This document shows positions 35,752 through 45,684 of a stretch of DNA of 64,000 bases, one piece after another. A model generated the notes under the pieces. That model did not search any database. It saw nothing but the letters and a program-made list of their open reading frames with translations, and was not told where the DNA came from. Location: contig NZ_CAXUSG020000010.1 of NCBI RefSeq assembly GCF_964253915.1, positions 124,001 to 188,000 of the forward strand. Direction: 5' to 3'. Position 1 is the stretch's first letter. Each line of letters starts with the position of its first letter. The DNA comes from Metarhizobium sp964253915. Its GTDB lineage: Bacteria; Pseudomonadota; Alphaproteobacteria; Rhizobiales; Rhizobiaceae. The translations under genes were made by a program, and so were the position numbers.

Positions 35752-36798
35752 ATGAAGTACAATATATTGGGTCGCACCGACATGTCGGTGTCGGAAATCT
35801 GCCTTGGCACCATGACATGGGGCGGCGGGCAGAACACCCAGGACGATGCTTTCGCGCAGATGGACTATTCCGTCGATCAGGGCGTGAATTTCTTCGACAC
35901 GGCAGAGCTTTACCCGACGACGCCGCTTTCGCCCGAGACCTATGGCGGCACCGAGGAGATTATCGGCAACTGGTTCGAAAAAACCGGCAAGCGCAAGGAC
36001 ATCATTCTCGCCACCAAAGTCGCCGGTCCGGGGCGGCCGTATATCCGCGACGGCCGGCCGGCCGATGCCGCCGGCATCCGCGAGGCGCTCGACCTCAGCC
36101 TTAAGCGCCTGAAGACGGATTACATCGACCTCTACCAGATTCACTGGCCGAACCGGCCGCACTTTCATTTCCGCCAGGCCTGGGATTTCGACCTCTACCA
36201 GAAGCCGCGTACGGATGCCGCCGCCGATATCCTGATGATTCTCGAAACGCTCGACGAGGCGGTGAAGGCCGGCAAGGTCCGCGCCATCGGCCTGTCGAAC
36301 GAGACCACCTGGGGCACGCAGAAGTTCCTGACGCTGTCGGAGCAGAAGGGCCTGCCGCGCGTCGCATCGGTGCAGAACGAATACAATCTGCTCTATCGCC
36401 ACCACGATCTCGATATGGCGGAAGTCTCCTATTACGAGGACGTCGGCCTCCTCTCCTATTCGCCGCTCGCCGCAGGCCTTCTCTCCGGCAAGTATGTCGG
36501 CGGCCAGGTGCCGGCCGGATCGCGCGCCTCGATCAACGGCAATCTTGGCGGACGCCTGCAGCCGCTGCAGGAGCCGGCGGTAAAGGCCTATGTCGAGATC
36601 GCCGGCAAGCATGGCCTCGACCCGTCGCAGATGGCGCTGGCCTTCTGCCTCACCCGCGGCTTCATGGCCTCCGTCATCATCGGCGCGACGACGATGGAGC
36701 AGCTGAAGACCGATATCGCCGCCAAGGACGTGACCCTTTCCGACGACGTGCTGAAGGAAATCGCTGCGGTTCACCGCCAGTACCCGATGTCGATCTGA
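35752..36798 (+). CDS. Aldo-keto reductase, Tas-like
   Basis: 348 residues. A TIM-barrel NADPH-dependent reductase of the AKR family, close to E. coli Tas: KYNILGRTDMSVSEICLGTMTWG near the start, the catalytic Asp and Tyr in NFFDTAELYP, the Lys in ILATKVAG, and the His in DLYQIHWP. Tas-type proteins reduce various carbonyls; the physiological substrate is unknown. The start at 35752 (CATTTC ATG) begins the family N-terminus; the frame open upstream to 35560 is a shadow of the fabD side. Confidence 0.93.
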   Translation: MKYNILGRTDMSVSEICLGTMTWGGGQNTQDDAFAQMDYSVDQGVNFFDTAELYPTTPLSPETYGGTEEIIGNWFEKTGKRKDIILATKVAGPGRPYIRDGRPADAAGIREALDLSLKRLKTDYIDLYQIHWPNRPHFHFRQAWDFDLYQKPRTDAAADILMILETLDEAVKAGKVRAIGLSNETTWGTQKFLTLSEQKGLPRVASVQNEYNLLYRHHDLDMAEVSYYEDVGLLSYSPLAAGLLSGKYVGGQVPAGSRASINGNLGGRLQPLQEPAVKAYVEIAGKHGLDPSQMALAFCLTRGFMASVIIGATTMEQLKTDIAAKDVTLSDDVLKEIAAVHRQYPMSI

Positions 36799-36817
36799 GA
36801 CGGGGCGCCGGCAATTC

Positions 36818-37336
36818 ATGGCCGTCCCCACCAATAAGAACGAACTGCGCAAGGCGATCGAGGTCGCCTTCGCAAAACTGACGGCTGAGTTGGAAAATTT
36901 TCCCGAAGATCTCGCCTCGGAAGGAACCATGCCGGGGCATGCGGCCGGCACGCTGATGAGCGTCGACGACCTGCTTGCCTACCTGATCGGCTGGGGCGAA
37001 CTCGTGCTCAAGTGGATCAGGCTGCGCGACGAAGGGCAGGAGCCAGATTTTCCGGACACCGGGTTCAAATGGAATCAGCTCGGTTCACTGGCCCAGAAAT
37101 TTTATCGCGAATACGAAACTTTGAGCTTCTCCGAGCGGCTTTCCCGTTTCGAGGAGGTTAAGATTGACATCCTGACACAAATCGACCGGCGCACCGATGC
37201 CGAACTTTATAGCGGTGGCTGGTACGAAAAATGGCCGCTCGGCCGCATGATCCAGTTCAATACCGCATCTCCCTACGTCAACGCGCGCAGCCGCGTGCGC
37301 GCCTGGAAGAAAAAGCGGGGACTGCTGCAAAAGTAG
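36818..37336 (+). CDS. ClbS/DfsB family four-helix bundle protein
   Basis: 172 residues. Matches the ClbS/DfsB family (DUF1706): MAVPTNKNELRKAIEVAFAKL at the N-terminus (partly shown), DLLAYLIGWGELVLKW, and FNTASPYVNARSRVRAWKK at the C-terminus. ClbS itself is a hydrolase that protects colibactin producers, and DfsB is linked to protein defence; most homologues, such as this one, lie outside such clusters and have no known substrate. It begins 19 bases after the aldo-keto reductase and is probably co-transcribed with it. Confidence 0.88.
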   Translation: MAVPTNKNELRKAIEVAFAKLTAELENFPEDLASEGTMPGHAAGTLMSVDDLLAYLIGWGELVLKWIRLRDEGQEPDFPDTGFKWNQLGSLAQKFYREYETLSFSERLSRFEEVKIDILTQIDRRTDAELYSGGWYEKWPLGRMIQFNTASPYVNARSRVRAWKKKRGLLQK

Positions 37337-37345
37337 CGACGGCCC

Positions 37346-37373
37346 TTGCCTTCCGGCGAAAAATGCGTATAAG
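37346..37373 (+). promoter_or_regulatory. rpsF: Probable sigma-70-type promoter of the rpsF operon
   Basis: TTGCCT (37346-37351) and TATAAG (37368-37373) are spaced by 16 bases, a good match to housekeeping promoters. They lie just after the ClbS-like stop and about 220 bases before rpsF, leaving a long leader. Confidence 0.6.
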
Positions 37374-37414
37374 CGCGCCTGTTCGCAAACCCGGTCTTCT
37401 GGCTGGTGGCTGAA

Positions 37415-37477
37415 CGGAGGGCCGGTTTCTCTCGGGAAACCGTTTGGGCCAAAAGGTTCCAGCCTCCCGTGTCTCCG
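37415..37477 (+). promoter_or_regulatory. rpsF: Structured mRNA leader of rpsF
   Basis: Within the untranslated leader, CGGTTTC (37423-37429) pairs with GAAACCG (37436-37442) around a TCTCGG loop; GGCC (37420-37423) and GGCC (37447-37450) can extend the stem, and CGGAG (37415-37419)/CTCCG (37473-37477) can enclose it. S6 or S6:S18 binding to such leaders is known in other bacteria and is a reasonable guess here. Confidence 0.45.
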
Positions 37478-37595
37478 CTCTCGACCGTCTCGAAATAACG
37501 CTTTCTTGCTTGGGTGAAAACCCTGACAGGAGCAGTCGTTGAGGCTTAGCCGCCGATTTCCGGGTTCAATGAAACGCAAGAAAGGCAAGCCCACC

Positions 37596-38045
37596 ATGGC
37601 TCTTTATGAACATGTATTCCTTGCCCGACAGGATGTTTCCGCACAGCAGGTCGATGCCCTTATCGAACAGTACAAGGGTGTTATCGAAGCTAACGGTGGC
37701 AAGGTCGGGCGCGTAGAAAACTGGGGCCTCAAGTCCCTGACCTACCGCATCAACAAGAACCGCAAGGCGCATTACGCGCTGATGGACATCGATGCTCCGG
37801 CTGCCGCCGTCCAGGAAATGGAACGCCAGATGCGCATCAGCGAAGACGTTCTTCGCTACATGACCATCGCTGTCGAGAAGCACGAAGAAGGCCCGTCTGC
37901 CATGATGCAGAAGCGCGACCGCGACGACCGTCCGCGCCGCGATGGCGACCGTCCGGAGCGCAGCTTCGGCGATCGTGGTCCGCGTCCGGACCGTGGCCCG
38001 CGTGAAGGCGGCTTCGAGCGCCGTCCGCGCGAAGACCGTGCATAA
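37596..38045 (+). CDS. rpsF: 30S ribosomal protein S6
   Basis: 149 residues. S6 binds S18 in the central domain of the small subunit. The core (1-95) is typical: MALYEHVFLARQDVSAQQ, NWGLKSLTYRINKNRKAHY. The C-terminal extension (about 110-149) is rich in Arg, Asp and Gly with repeats of the RPxRD type and is usual for Rhizobiales S6; it is longer than in E. coli. The start at 37596 follows AAGGCAAGCCCACC. rpsR follows 12 bases later. Confidence 0.96.
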   Translation: MALYEHVFLARQDVSAQQVDALIEQYKGVIEANGGKVGRVENWGLKSLTYRINKNRKAHYALMDIDAPAAAVQEMERQMRISEDVLRYMTIAVEKHEEGPSAMMQKRDRDDRPRRDGDRPERSFGDRGPRPDRGPREGGFERRPREDRA

Positions 38046-38057
38046 GGAGATCTGAAC

Positions 38058-38306
38058 ATGGCTGAAACCTCTTCCTCCCCGGCACGCCGCCCGTTCCACC
38101 GTCGCCGCAAGACCTGCCCTTTCTCGGGCGCAAACGCTCCGCGGATCGACTACAAGGACGTTCGTCTCCTGCAGCGCTACATTTCCGAGCGCGGCAAGAT
38201 CGTTCCGTCGCGCATCACGGCCGTTTCCCAGAAGAAGCAGCGCGAACTCGCCCAGGCGATCAAGCGTGCCCGCTTCCTCGGCCTGCTGCCTTACGTCCTC
38301 GCCTAA
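38058..38306 (+). CDS. rpsR: 30S ribosomal protein S18
   Basis: 82 residues, standard. S18 pairs with S6 on the small-subunit platform. Core blocks: RRKTCPFSGANAPRIDYKDVRLL and ITAVSQKKQRELAQAIKRAR (parts). AAGGAGA precedes the ATG. Part of the rpsF-rpsR-DUF2232-rplI transcript. Confidence 0.97.
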   Translation: MAETSSSPARRPFHRRRKTCPFSGANAPRIDYKDVRLLQRYISERGKIVPSRITAVSQKKQRELAQAIKRARFLGLLPYVLA

Positions 38307-38477
38307 TCCTTAGGTAAGGCGCCTGACTCTCAGGCATGACTCCGGGAAAGGCGATCCGCTCGCCCTTCCCTTCTTCCTTCCGCGTTGGGCGCGGATCGAA
38401 ACCAGAAAATCCCATGTTGGGGACCGACTTTCCGTAAGGTCAAGTTTCCCCTAACTGCTCGACAGCAGGACAGCGAC

Positions 38478-39461
38478 GTGAAGAAACCGGAACCAAAAAC
38501 GCTGCTTTTCGGCATTCTTGCCGGCATTACCGCCGCACTTCTGGTGCTTGGGGCGAATGCGCAGCCGTCTTTTGCCGCGATCCTCTACGCCGCCTCGGCG
38601 CTTCCCATTCTCATTGCCGGCCTCGGCTGGGGCAACATCTGCACGATCGCGGCCATCGTTACCGCTGCGGCACTCGGCGCCGTCATGGTCAGCCCGAGCT
38701 TCGCCGTGGTCATGACCGTCGTGACGCTCGCGCCGGCGGGCTGGATCAGCCATCTCGCCAACCTGGCGCGGCCGGCGTCCGAACTCGGCGGCCCTTCGCA
38801 TCTGACCGCCTGGTACCCGCTCTCCGACATCCTGATGCAGCTCTGCGCCATGGTGACGGTCGGCGTGGTCATCGTCGGCTTCATGATCGGCTACGGCCCG
38901 CAGCTCACCGACCAGCTGGTCGACGTGATGATGACGCAGATGCAGCAGCAGGACCCGACCTTCGCCAGCAATGTCGAGGTGATCGACCAGACCAAGCGCC
39001 TGGTCGTTCTGGTGCTGCCGATGACGCAGGGCGGCCTCTGGGTCATCCTGCTGTTTGCCGCCTACTATTTCGCCACGCGCCTCGTCGGCGCATCCGGCCG
39101 GTCTCTGCGTCCGCGCGAAGACATGCCGTCGGCGCTGCGCATGAACCGCAATGCCATCTTCGTCTTCCTCGGCGGCCTGCTTGCCTGCTTCTTCGGCGGC
39201 GTGCCGGCGCTGATCGGCGCCACCGTGTTCGGCACGTTTGGCGCAGGGTTCCTCATTGCCGGCTTCGCCGCCCTGCATTTCCGCAGCCGCGGCAAATCCT
39301 GGCGGATACCGGCGCTGATCCTCGCATACCTGGCAGCCACCATGGTGCTGCCGGCGCTGGCCATTCTCGTGCTCGGCCTGACCGACACGCGGCGGGCCAT
39401 CGCACTGACGCCTTCGGGCGCACCGCAATCCAAAGACAATGAAACAACACCTGACATCTAG
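38478..39461 (+). CDS. DUF2232 family membrane protein
   Basis: 327 residues. Polytopic inner membrane protein of about eight spans (GILAGITAALLVLG, AALPILIAGLGWG-like, LVVLVLPMTQGGLWVILLFAAY, and so on; parts). This family (DUF2232, YybS-like) is regularly found between rpsR and rplI in alphaproteobacteria, but its function is not known. The GTG at 38478 is favoured because AGGACAG lies just upstream and the protein then starts KKPEPKTLLFG; the open frame runs back to 38385 without similarity. Length and gene order are normal for the family. Confidence 0.85.
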   Translation: MKKPEPKTLLFGILAGITAALLVLGANAQPSFAAILYAASALPILIAGLGWGNICTIAAIVTAAALGAVMVSPSFAVVMTVVTLAPAGWISHLANLARPASELGGPSHLTAWYPLSDILMQLCAMVTVGVVIVGFMIGYGPQLTDQLVDVMMTQMQQQDPTFASNVEVIDQTKRLVVLVLPMTQGGLWVILLFAAYYFATRLVGASGRSLRPREDMPSALRMNRNAIFVFLGGLLACFFGGVPALIGATVFGTFGAGFLIAGFAALHFRSRGKSWRIPALILAYLAATMVLPALAILVLGLTDTRRAIALTPSGAPQSKDNETTPDI

Positions 39462-39480
39462 CATCTGAAAGGACACTGAA

Positions 39481-40056
39481 ATGGACGTCATTCTCCTCGA
39501 ACGCATCTCCAAGCTTGGCCAGATGGGCGAAACCGTAAAGGTTCGCGACGGCTTTGCCCGTAACTACCTGCTGCCGCAGGGCAAGGCGCTGCGCGCCAAC
39601 GAAGCCAACAAGAAGCGCTTCGAAACCGAGCGCGCAACGCTTGAAGCCCGTAACCTCGAGCGCAAGTCGGAAGCCCAGAAGGTTGCCGACGTTCTCGGCG
39701 GCAAGTCCTTCATCGTCGTCCGCGCCGCCGGCGAAACCGGCCAGCTGTACGGCTCGGTCGCTGCCCGTGACATCATCGACGCACTGGCCGCTGCCGGCTT
39801 CAACATCGGCCGCAACCAGGTTGACCTCAACAACCCGATCAAGACGATCGGCCTGCACGACGTCACCCTGCACCTGCACTCCGAAGTCGAAATCACCGTC
39901 CAGCTGAACGTTGCCCGTTCGGCCGACGAAGCCGAGCGCCAGCAGAAGGGTGAAACCCTGACGTCTGCCGACGCCATCTACGGCGTTGACGAAGACGCCC
40001 TGCGTCCGGAAGATTTCTTCGATCCGGATGCAGACCGCGACGGCGACGAAGAATAA
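39481..40056 (+). CDS. rplI: 50S ribosomal protein L9
   Basis: 191 residues. L9 bridges the L1 stalk region and the small subunit of a neighbouring ribosome. The N-terminal domain MDVILLERISKLGQMGETVKV (partly shown) contains the VRDGFARNYLLPQGKAL signature; the long helix and C-terminal domain follow. Rhizobial L9 has an acidic C-terminal tail, as here (DALRPEDFFDPDADRDGDEE). A strong terminator ends this ribosomal block. Confidence 0.96.
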   Translation: MDVILLERISKLGQMGETVKVRDGFARNYLLPQGKALRANEANKKRFETERATLEARNLERKSEAQKVADVLGGKSFIVVRAAGETGQLYGSVAARDIIDALAAAGFNIGRNQVDLNNPIKTIGLHDVTLHLHSEVEITVQLNVARSADEAERQQKGETLTSADAIYGVDEDALRPEDFFDPDADRDGDEE

Positions 40057-40085
40057 GAATTTCCTTCCTGCGGGAAGGGAATCGG

Positions 40086-40119
40086 GCCCGGCTGCACTCG
40101 CAGCCGGGCTTTCTTTTTT
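40086..40119 (+). terminator. Rho-independent terminator of the rpsF-rplI operon
   Basis: A perfect 10-base stem GCCCGGCTGC / GCAGCCGGGC with an ACTC loop is followed by a T-rich run (TTTCTTTTTT), 29 bases after the rplI stop. Confidence 0.92.
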
Positions 40120-40336
40120 AAAGGCACAACGATACGGCCTCGTGCTACTCAGGCCGCTCGATTCGGCAATGGCCGGCAACGATCACAGTCAAACGGATTC
40201 GCTAATTTTGCCGGATTTTCGCGCAAGAACGGCACCGTCCCTGTGGATCGCTGTGGGTAGCGAATTTGGCGATGATCTGGAGGGTGAACTCCGCTAGGGT
40301 GAGCGCTTCCAGCGCAGCAGAAGATAGGTAAACGAC

Positions 40337-41833
<1,497 letters not shown>

Positions 41834-41840
41834 TCCGGGA

Positions 41841-42143
41841 TCAGAGGCCGACGAACCGCAGCAGGGCCACCGTCGCGACGCCGAGCGCGACGGCCGCAAG
41901 CATCGGGAACCGGAAGGCTGCCAGCGCGGTGACGAGGCAAGCGGCACTTTCGGCCGGGCCGGTCGCAAAAGCCGTCGGCGCCACGACCGCCATCAGCACC
42001 GCCGGCGGAATGGCATCGAGGGCACGGCGGCTCCGCGGCGAAAAATTGACATAGCGCAGCAGCAGAAGCCCGCTCAGCCGGGTCAATACCGTTGCCGCGG
42101 CCATCGCCAGGATGGCTGCCAGGGTCGCAAACTCCACCGTCAT
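41841..42143 (-). CDS. azlD: AzlD family branched-chain amino acid exporter subunit
   Basis: 100 residues. Small protein of about three membrane spans (MTVEFATLAAILAMAAATVLTRL, partly shown), the usual partner of AzlC in exporting branched-chain amino acids or their analogues. The start at 42143 overlaps the azlC stop by 4 bases, so the pair is coupled. An upstream frame to 42221 is a shadow of azlC. Confidence 0.9.
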   Translation of the reverse strand: MTVEFATLAAILAMAAATVLTRLSGLLLLRYVNFSPRSRRALDAIPPAVLMAVVAPTAFATGPAESAACLVTALAAFRFPMLAAVALGVATVALLRFVGL

Positions 42144-42847
42144 GCCGGCACCTCCTCGCCTGCGCCGCCGGTCAGCGCAGCAGCGACAAGTCCGCCAACG
42201 GCGCCGGCAGCGATGTACCATACGCCCGGAACGAAATGATGGACGGTGAGCGCGCAGGCGGCGCTGGCAAGCAGGATCAGGCCCGTTTCACTGCCTTTCC
42301 AGAACCCCATCACCAGCACGATGAACACGGCCGGAAAGGCGAAATCGAGCCCGATCAGCGCCGGATCGCCGATAAAGGCGCCGAGCAGGCTGCCGGCGAG
42401 GCCCGACAGCACCCAGGCGCCGTAGAACGGCAGGACGAGGCCGAGATACCACAGCGGCTTCAGCACCGTCTCGCGGGCGCGGAATTCCGACATCGCCCAG
42501 ATCTCGTCGGCGAGGAACAGCATGGAAAAAACCTTCTGCGGCCCGGAAAAGGCCTGCAGCTTGGTGCCGAGCGACGCACTCATCAGCACGTGCCGGACGT
42601 TGACCAGCAGGGCGGCGAAACCGAGGCTCACCCAGCTTGCCGGGTGCGTCCAGATATCCAGCGCCACGAATTGCGAGCCGCCGGCAAAGACCAACATGCT
42701 CATCAGCACCGTCTCCAGCGGTGATAGGCCCTTGGTCGCAGCCACCGCACCATAAACCATTCCGATCGGGATCACCGCCACGATCAAGGGTGCTATTCTC
42801 CGCGCGCCGGCAGCAACATCCGCCAGCGCTTCTTTCCATTTCGTCAT
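42140..42847 (-). CDS. azlC: AzlC family branched-chain amino acid exporter subunit
   Basis: 235 residues with about six to seven membrane spans. Family blocks: PLIVAVIPIGMVYGA, MSMLVFAGGSQFVALD and LLVNVRHVLMSASLG. Homologous to AzlC of Bacillus and YgaZ of E. coli, which export branched-chain amino acids with AzlD/YgaH. The start at 42847 (MTKWKEAL) is favoured; ATG at 42871 and 42925 are in frame but would overlap or abut the AraC gene. An AraC-family regulator lies directly upstream on the same strand, the common arrangement for such exporters. Confidence 0.9.
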   Translation of the reverse strand: MTKWKEALADVAAGARRIAPLIVAVIPIGMVYGAVAATKGLSPLETVLMSMLVFAGGSQFVALDIWTHPASWVSLGFAALLVNVRHVLMSASLGTKLQAFSGPQKVFSMLFLADEIWAMSEFRARETVLKPLWYLGLVLPFYGAWVLSGLAGSLLGAFIGDPALIGLDFAFPAVFIVLVMGFWKGSETGLILLASAACALTVHHFVPGVWYIAAGAVGGLVAAALTGGAGEEVPA

Positions 42848-42921
42848 CTGATGTCTCAAGGTTCGTTGCATCGGGATGCGGGTTCTAGCTGCCCGCATCA
42901 CGCCCGTCTTGAACGAAAGTG

Positions 42922-43779
42922 TCACCGGCGGCGGAACTGGCCGGGCGTTATGCCGGTGCGCGCCTTGAAATGGCGGGTGAAATGCGCCTGGTCGGCAAAC
43001 CCGCAGGCGAGCGCCACCTCGGCCGGGCTTTGCCCCAGCCGCAACAGGCGGCGCGCCTCGCGGATGCGGAGGTCGGTGAGGAAGGCATGCGGTGTGATGA
43101 AGAATTCCCGGCGGAAGGCACGGATCATATGCGCGCGGCTGAGGCCGGCGATGCGCGCCAGTTCGTCAAGCCCGATGTCGCTGTCGAAATGCGCCGTCAG
43201 GTAGTCGCGCACACGGTCGACGGCGGAGCGTTCCCGCGTTGCAAGCTGCGGCAACACCATGCTGCCGTGACGCAGGAAAAGGGCGGCAAGCACCCGGAAC
43301 ATTGACTCGTCCGATTCGAGCTGGCCGGCGCCCGCCTCCATCATCCGGTGGGCGTGGGTGAAGGCGGCGGAAAGCTGGGGATCGCGCGGCAAGCGGGCGG
43401 CAAAGGACGGCATGCCGTGCAGGCTGCGGCCGGAGACATCCTCCAGCACGTTGGTCACCAGCTGGGCGTCCGGATAGATCATCCGGTAGCGATAACCCGC
43501 CTCGCCCGGCGCGCCGTCGTGCACGTCGCCGGGATTGATCAGATAGAGGTCGCCCGGTCCCGTTTCCTCGCGCGTGCCGCGGATCGTGGCAATCTGGCTG
43601 CCCTTCTCGATGGCGCCGATGCTGAATGTGTCGTGGGCATGCAGCGCGTATTCGTGGGTGTGAAAAGTGGCGCTCAGGCATTCCATGCCGCCGAATCGGG
43701 ACGCCCGCCAGAAACGGGTTTCCTCGAAGCCTGAAAGCGGCATTTCGTCCGCGGCCTGCTTTTGCGACACACTCTGCAT
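42922..43779 (-). CDS. AraC family transcriptional regulator
   Basis: 285 residues. N-terminal cupin-like effector domain (about 15-165: HEYALHAHDTFSIGAIEKGSQ, with GPGDLYLINPGDVH), then the two helix-turn-helix motifs of the AraC type at the C-terminus (LDELARIAGLSRAHMIRAFRR and PAEVALACGFADQAHFTRHFK; shown in part). It is on the same strand as azlC-azlD, 74 bases from azlC, so probably senses the export substrate and activates them. The start at 43779 was chosen as the first Met matching family length; in-frame upstream Mets give an implausible extension. Confidence 0.9.
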   Translation of the reverse strand: MQSVSQKQAADEMPLSGFEETRFWRASRFGGMECLSATFHTHEYALHAHDTFSIGAIEKGSQIATIRGTREETGPGDLYLINPGDVHDGAPGEAGYRYRMIYPDAQLVTNVLEDVSGRSLHGMPSFAARLPRDPQLSAAFTHAHRMMEAGAGQLESDESMFRVLAALFLRHGSMVLPQLATRERSAVDRVRDYLTAHFDSDIGLDELARIAGLSRAHMIRAFRREFFITPHAFLTDLRIREARRLLRLGQSPAEVALACGFADQAHFTRHFKARTGITPGQFRRR

Positions 43780-43887
43780 GCCGCCATTGTAGCGCGGAAC
43801 GAAACGGCGTCTTGCATAAAAGTGACGCTTTCCCATCAGGCATTTTGTGTTAGGGCTTGTTTCCCACTCCCTGCCAAGACTGATGCC

Positions 43888-45054
43888 ATGACCTTTTCCG
43901 CCGACGACCACGACCTTCCCGATCCGTTCGATTCCGCACCGCTGCGGCTGACCATCGACCTTGCCGCCATCGCCGACAACTGGCGCGAGATGGCGCGCCG
44001 TTCCGGCCGCGCCCGCACCGCAGCCGTCGTCAAGGCGGATGCTTATGGGCTTGGCATCGAGGATGTCGGCGCAGCGCTCTATTTCGCCGGCGCCCGCGAT
44101 TTCTTCGTCGCCCTACCGGCAGAGGGCGCGATCCTGCGCGCCTTTGCCCCGGAGGCGCGGATCTTCGTGCTCTCAGGCATCTGGCCCGGCATGGAAGAGC
44201 TGTTTTTCGAAAACGACCTCGTTCCGGTGCTCGCATCCCAGGAGCAGTTCGCCTTCTGGATGGGCGTGGTGGCCGACTACGGCGACTATCCTTGCGCCCT
44301 GCAGGTCGATACCGGTTTCAATCGCCTCGGCCTCTCCGTCGAGGATGCCCTCATGCTCGCCGACGACACGTCGCGGCCAGCAAGCTTTTCGCCGGTGCTG
44401 GTGATGAGCCACCTTGCCTGCGCCGACACGCCGACGGCCGTGATGAACCGCACGCAACTCGACCGTTTTCGCACGGTCGCAACGGCATTCGAGGGAATCG
44501 ACGCCAGCCTCGCCGCCTCCGCCGGCATCATGCTCGGCGAAGACTATCATTTCGACCTCACCCGCCCGGGCATTGCGCTTTACGGCGGCGAATCGGTCAA
44601 CGGCCTGCCGAACCGGATGCGCAACGTCGCCACGGCGGAAGCCCGCATCCTGACAGTACATGGCGCCCGCAGCGGCGAGACCGTCAGCTATGGCGGCACC
44701 GGTATCCTTAACCGTGACAGCCGGCTCGCCGTCGCCTCCATCGGGTATGCCGACGGCTTTCACCGCAACCTCTCCGGCTCGGGTGTTGCCCTGCGCAATG
44801 CCGGCCTTGCGGGTGGTTACGGCTGGATCGCCGGCCAGAAGGTGCCGATCGTCGGCCGGGTGACAATGGACCTGACGATCTTCGACATCACCGACCTGCC
44901 GGAAACTGCCGTGCACGCCGGTGACTACATCGAACTCATCGGCCCCAACATCGCCCTGGACGATGCCGCCCGCGCCGCCGGCACTATCGGCTACGAACTC
45001 CTGACCAGCCTCGGCCTGCGCTACGAACGTCACTATCTCCAGTCGGTCGATTGA
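43888..45054 (+). CDS. alr: Alanine racemase
   Basis: 388 residues. Interconverts L- and D-alanine using PLP; D-alanine is needed for peptidoglycan. PLP-binding Lys49 is in AAVVKADAYGLG; the second catalytic residue, Tyr287, is in ASIGYADGF; GRVTMD is also present. The fold has the N-terminal TIM barrel and C-terminal beta domain. The start at 43888 begins MTFSADDHDL; the upstream frame to 43762 is a shadow of the divergent AraC promoter region. The stop is 51 bases before parD. Confidence 0.94.
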   Translation: MTFSADDHDLPDPFDSAPLRLTIDLAAIADNWREMARRSGRARTAAVVKADAYGLGIEDVGAALYFAGARDFFVALPAEGAILRAFAPEARIFVLSGIWPGMEELFFENDLVPVLASQEQFAFWMGVVADYGDYPCALQVDTGFNRLGLSVEDALMLADDTSRPASFSPVLVMSHLACADTPTAVMNRTQLDRFRTVATAFEGIDASLAASAGIMLGEDYHFDLTRPGIALYGGESVNGLPNRMRNVATAEARILTVHGARSGETVSYGGTGILNRDSRLAVASIGYADGFHRNLSGSGVALRNAGLAGGYGWIAGQKVPIVGRVTMDLTIFDITDLPETAVHAGDYIELIGPNIALDDAARAAGTIGYELLTSLGLRYERHYLQSVD

Positions 45055-45105
45055 CGCTTGGAGCGGCCGATTGCCTGTGCTATACGAGAACAAAAGGAGA
45101 TCAAC

Positions 45106-45381
45106 ATGCCTGAAATCCATCTCAGCCAGGAAGATCGGGATTTCGTCGAGGCGCAGGTGAAGACCGGTGTCTACAAGGACGCCGATGCGGTGGTGTCGGC
45201 GGGATTGCGGCTGCTCGGCAGCAAGGAAGGTCAGTTGGCGGAGCTTCAGCGCCTCGTTCAGGCAGGATTGGACGACGTGGAAGCCGGCCGGCTTCATCAG
45301 TATGCTTCCGGCGACGAGCTTCTTTCCGAGATCAGGCAAATGGCTGCCGAACGCGCGCAGAAAACGGGGACCGGCCATTAA
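45106..45381 (+). CDS. parD: ParD-type antitoxin
   Basis: 91 residues. A ParD/CopG-type antitoxin: N-terminal ribbon-helix-helix DNA-binding part (MPEIHLSQEDRDFVEAQVKTG, partly shown) followed by a toxin-binding helix (SEIRQMAAERAQ). Ribosome site AAAAGGAGATC precedes the ATG. The stop TAA overlaps the possible start of the downstream toxin remnant. The reading frame looks intact, so the antitoxin may persist without a working partner. Confidence 0.88.
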   Translation: MPEIHLSQEDRDFVEAQVKTGVYKDADAVVSAGLRLLGSKEGQLAELQRLVQAGLDDVEAGRLHQYASGDELLSEIRQMAAERAQKTGTGH

Positions 45382-45684
45382 GAACAGAAAACTCGTCTGG
45401 ACCTCCACCGCCCGCGCCGATCTCCTCGAAGACTATATTTTCATCGCGCAGCAAAATCCGGCAGCCGCCGCCAGATTCGTGCTGGAGCTTGAAAGCAGGC
45501 TGCGATCTTTCGCGGAACTCGGACTGACGGGAACCGGCAGAGAGATCTGGGACAAGACATCCGGAGCTTCTCCTACAAGCAGCGCGGCATCTATGTCAGG
45601 GCCAGCAGCAATGAGGTGACCGTCCTGCGCATCCTGCATGGCCGCCAGAACATTTCCCCCGAAAATTTCGAAAGTACCGATTGA
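45377..45684 (+). pseudogene. parE: ParE-type toxin, frameshifted and lacking a standard start
   Basis: Family similarity starts at KNRKLVWTSTARADLLEDYIFIAQQN (part) right after parD, and passes through FVLELESRLRSFAELGL. After GTGRE (near 45544) the continuation DLGQDIRSFSYKQRGIY, followed by VTVLRILHGRQNISPENF, lies in another frame; a single missing base near 45540-45546 explains the switch. The first codon is ATT: no ATG, GTG or TTG in frame is near. As written the toxin would end in an unrelated tail, so it is probably inactive. A sequencing error would have to explain the frameshift, but not the start. Confidence 0.82.

Noticed and set aside
40120..40336. Possible small RNA or origin-like site before dnaB
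   Set aside because: The gap is ordinary in composition with no clear DnaA-box cluster, dyad or terminator beyond the one after rplI.
41841..42925. azlCD as a drug exporter or an island
   Set aside because: Sequences match AzlC/AzlD clearly, with an adjacent AraC regulator and base composition like the neighbours; no sign of recent transfer.
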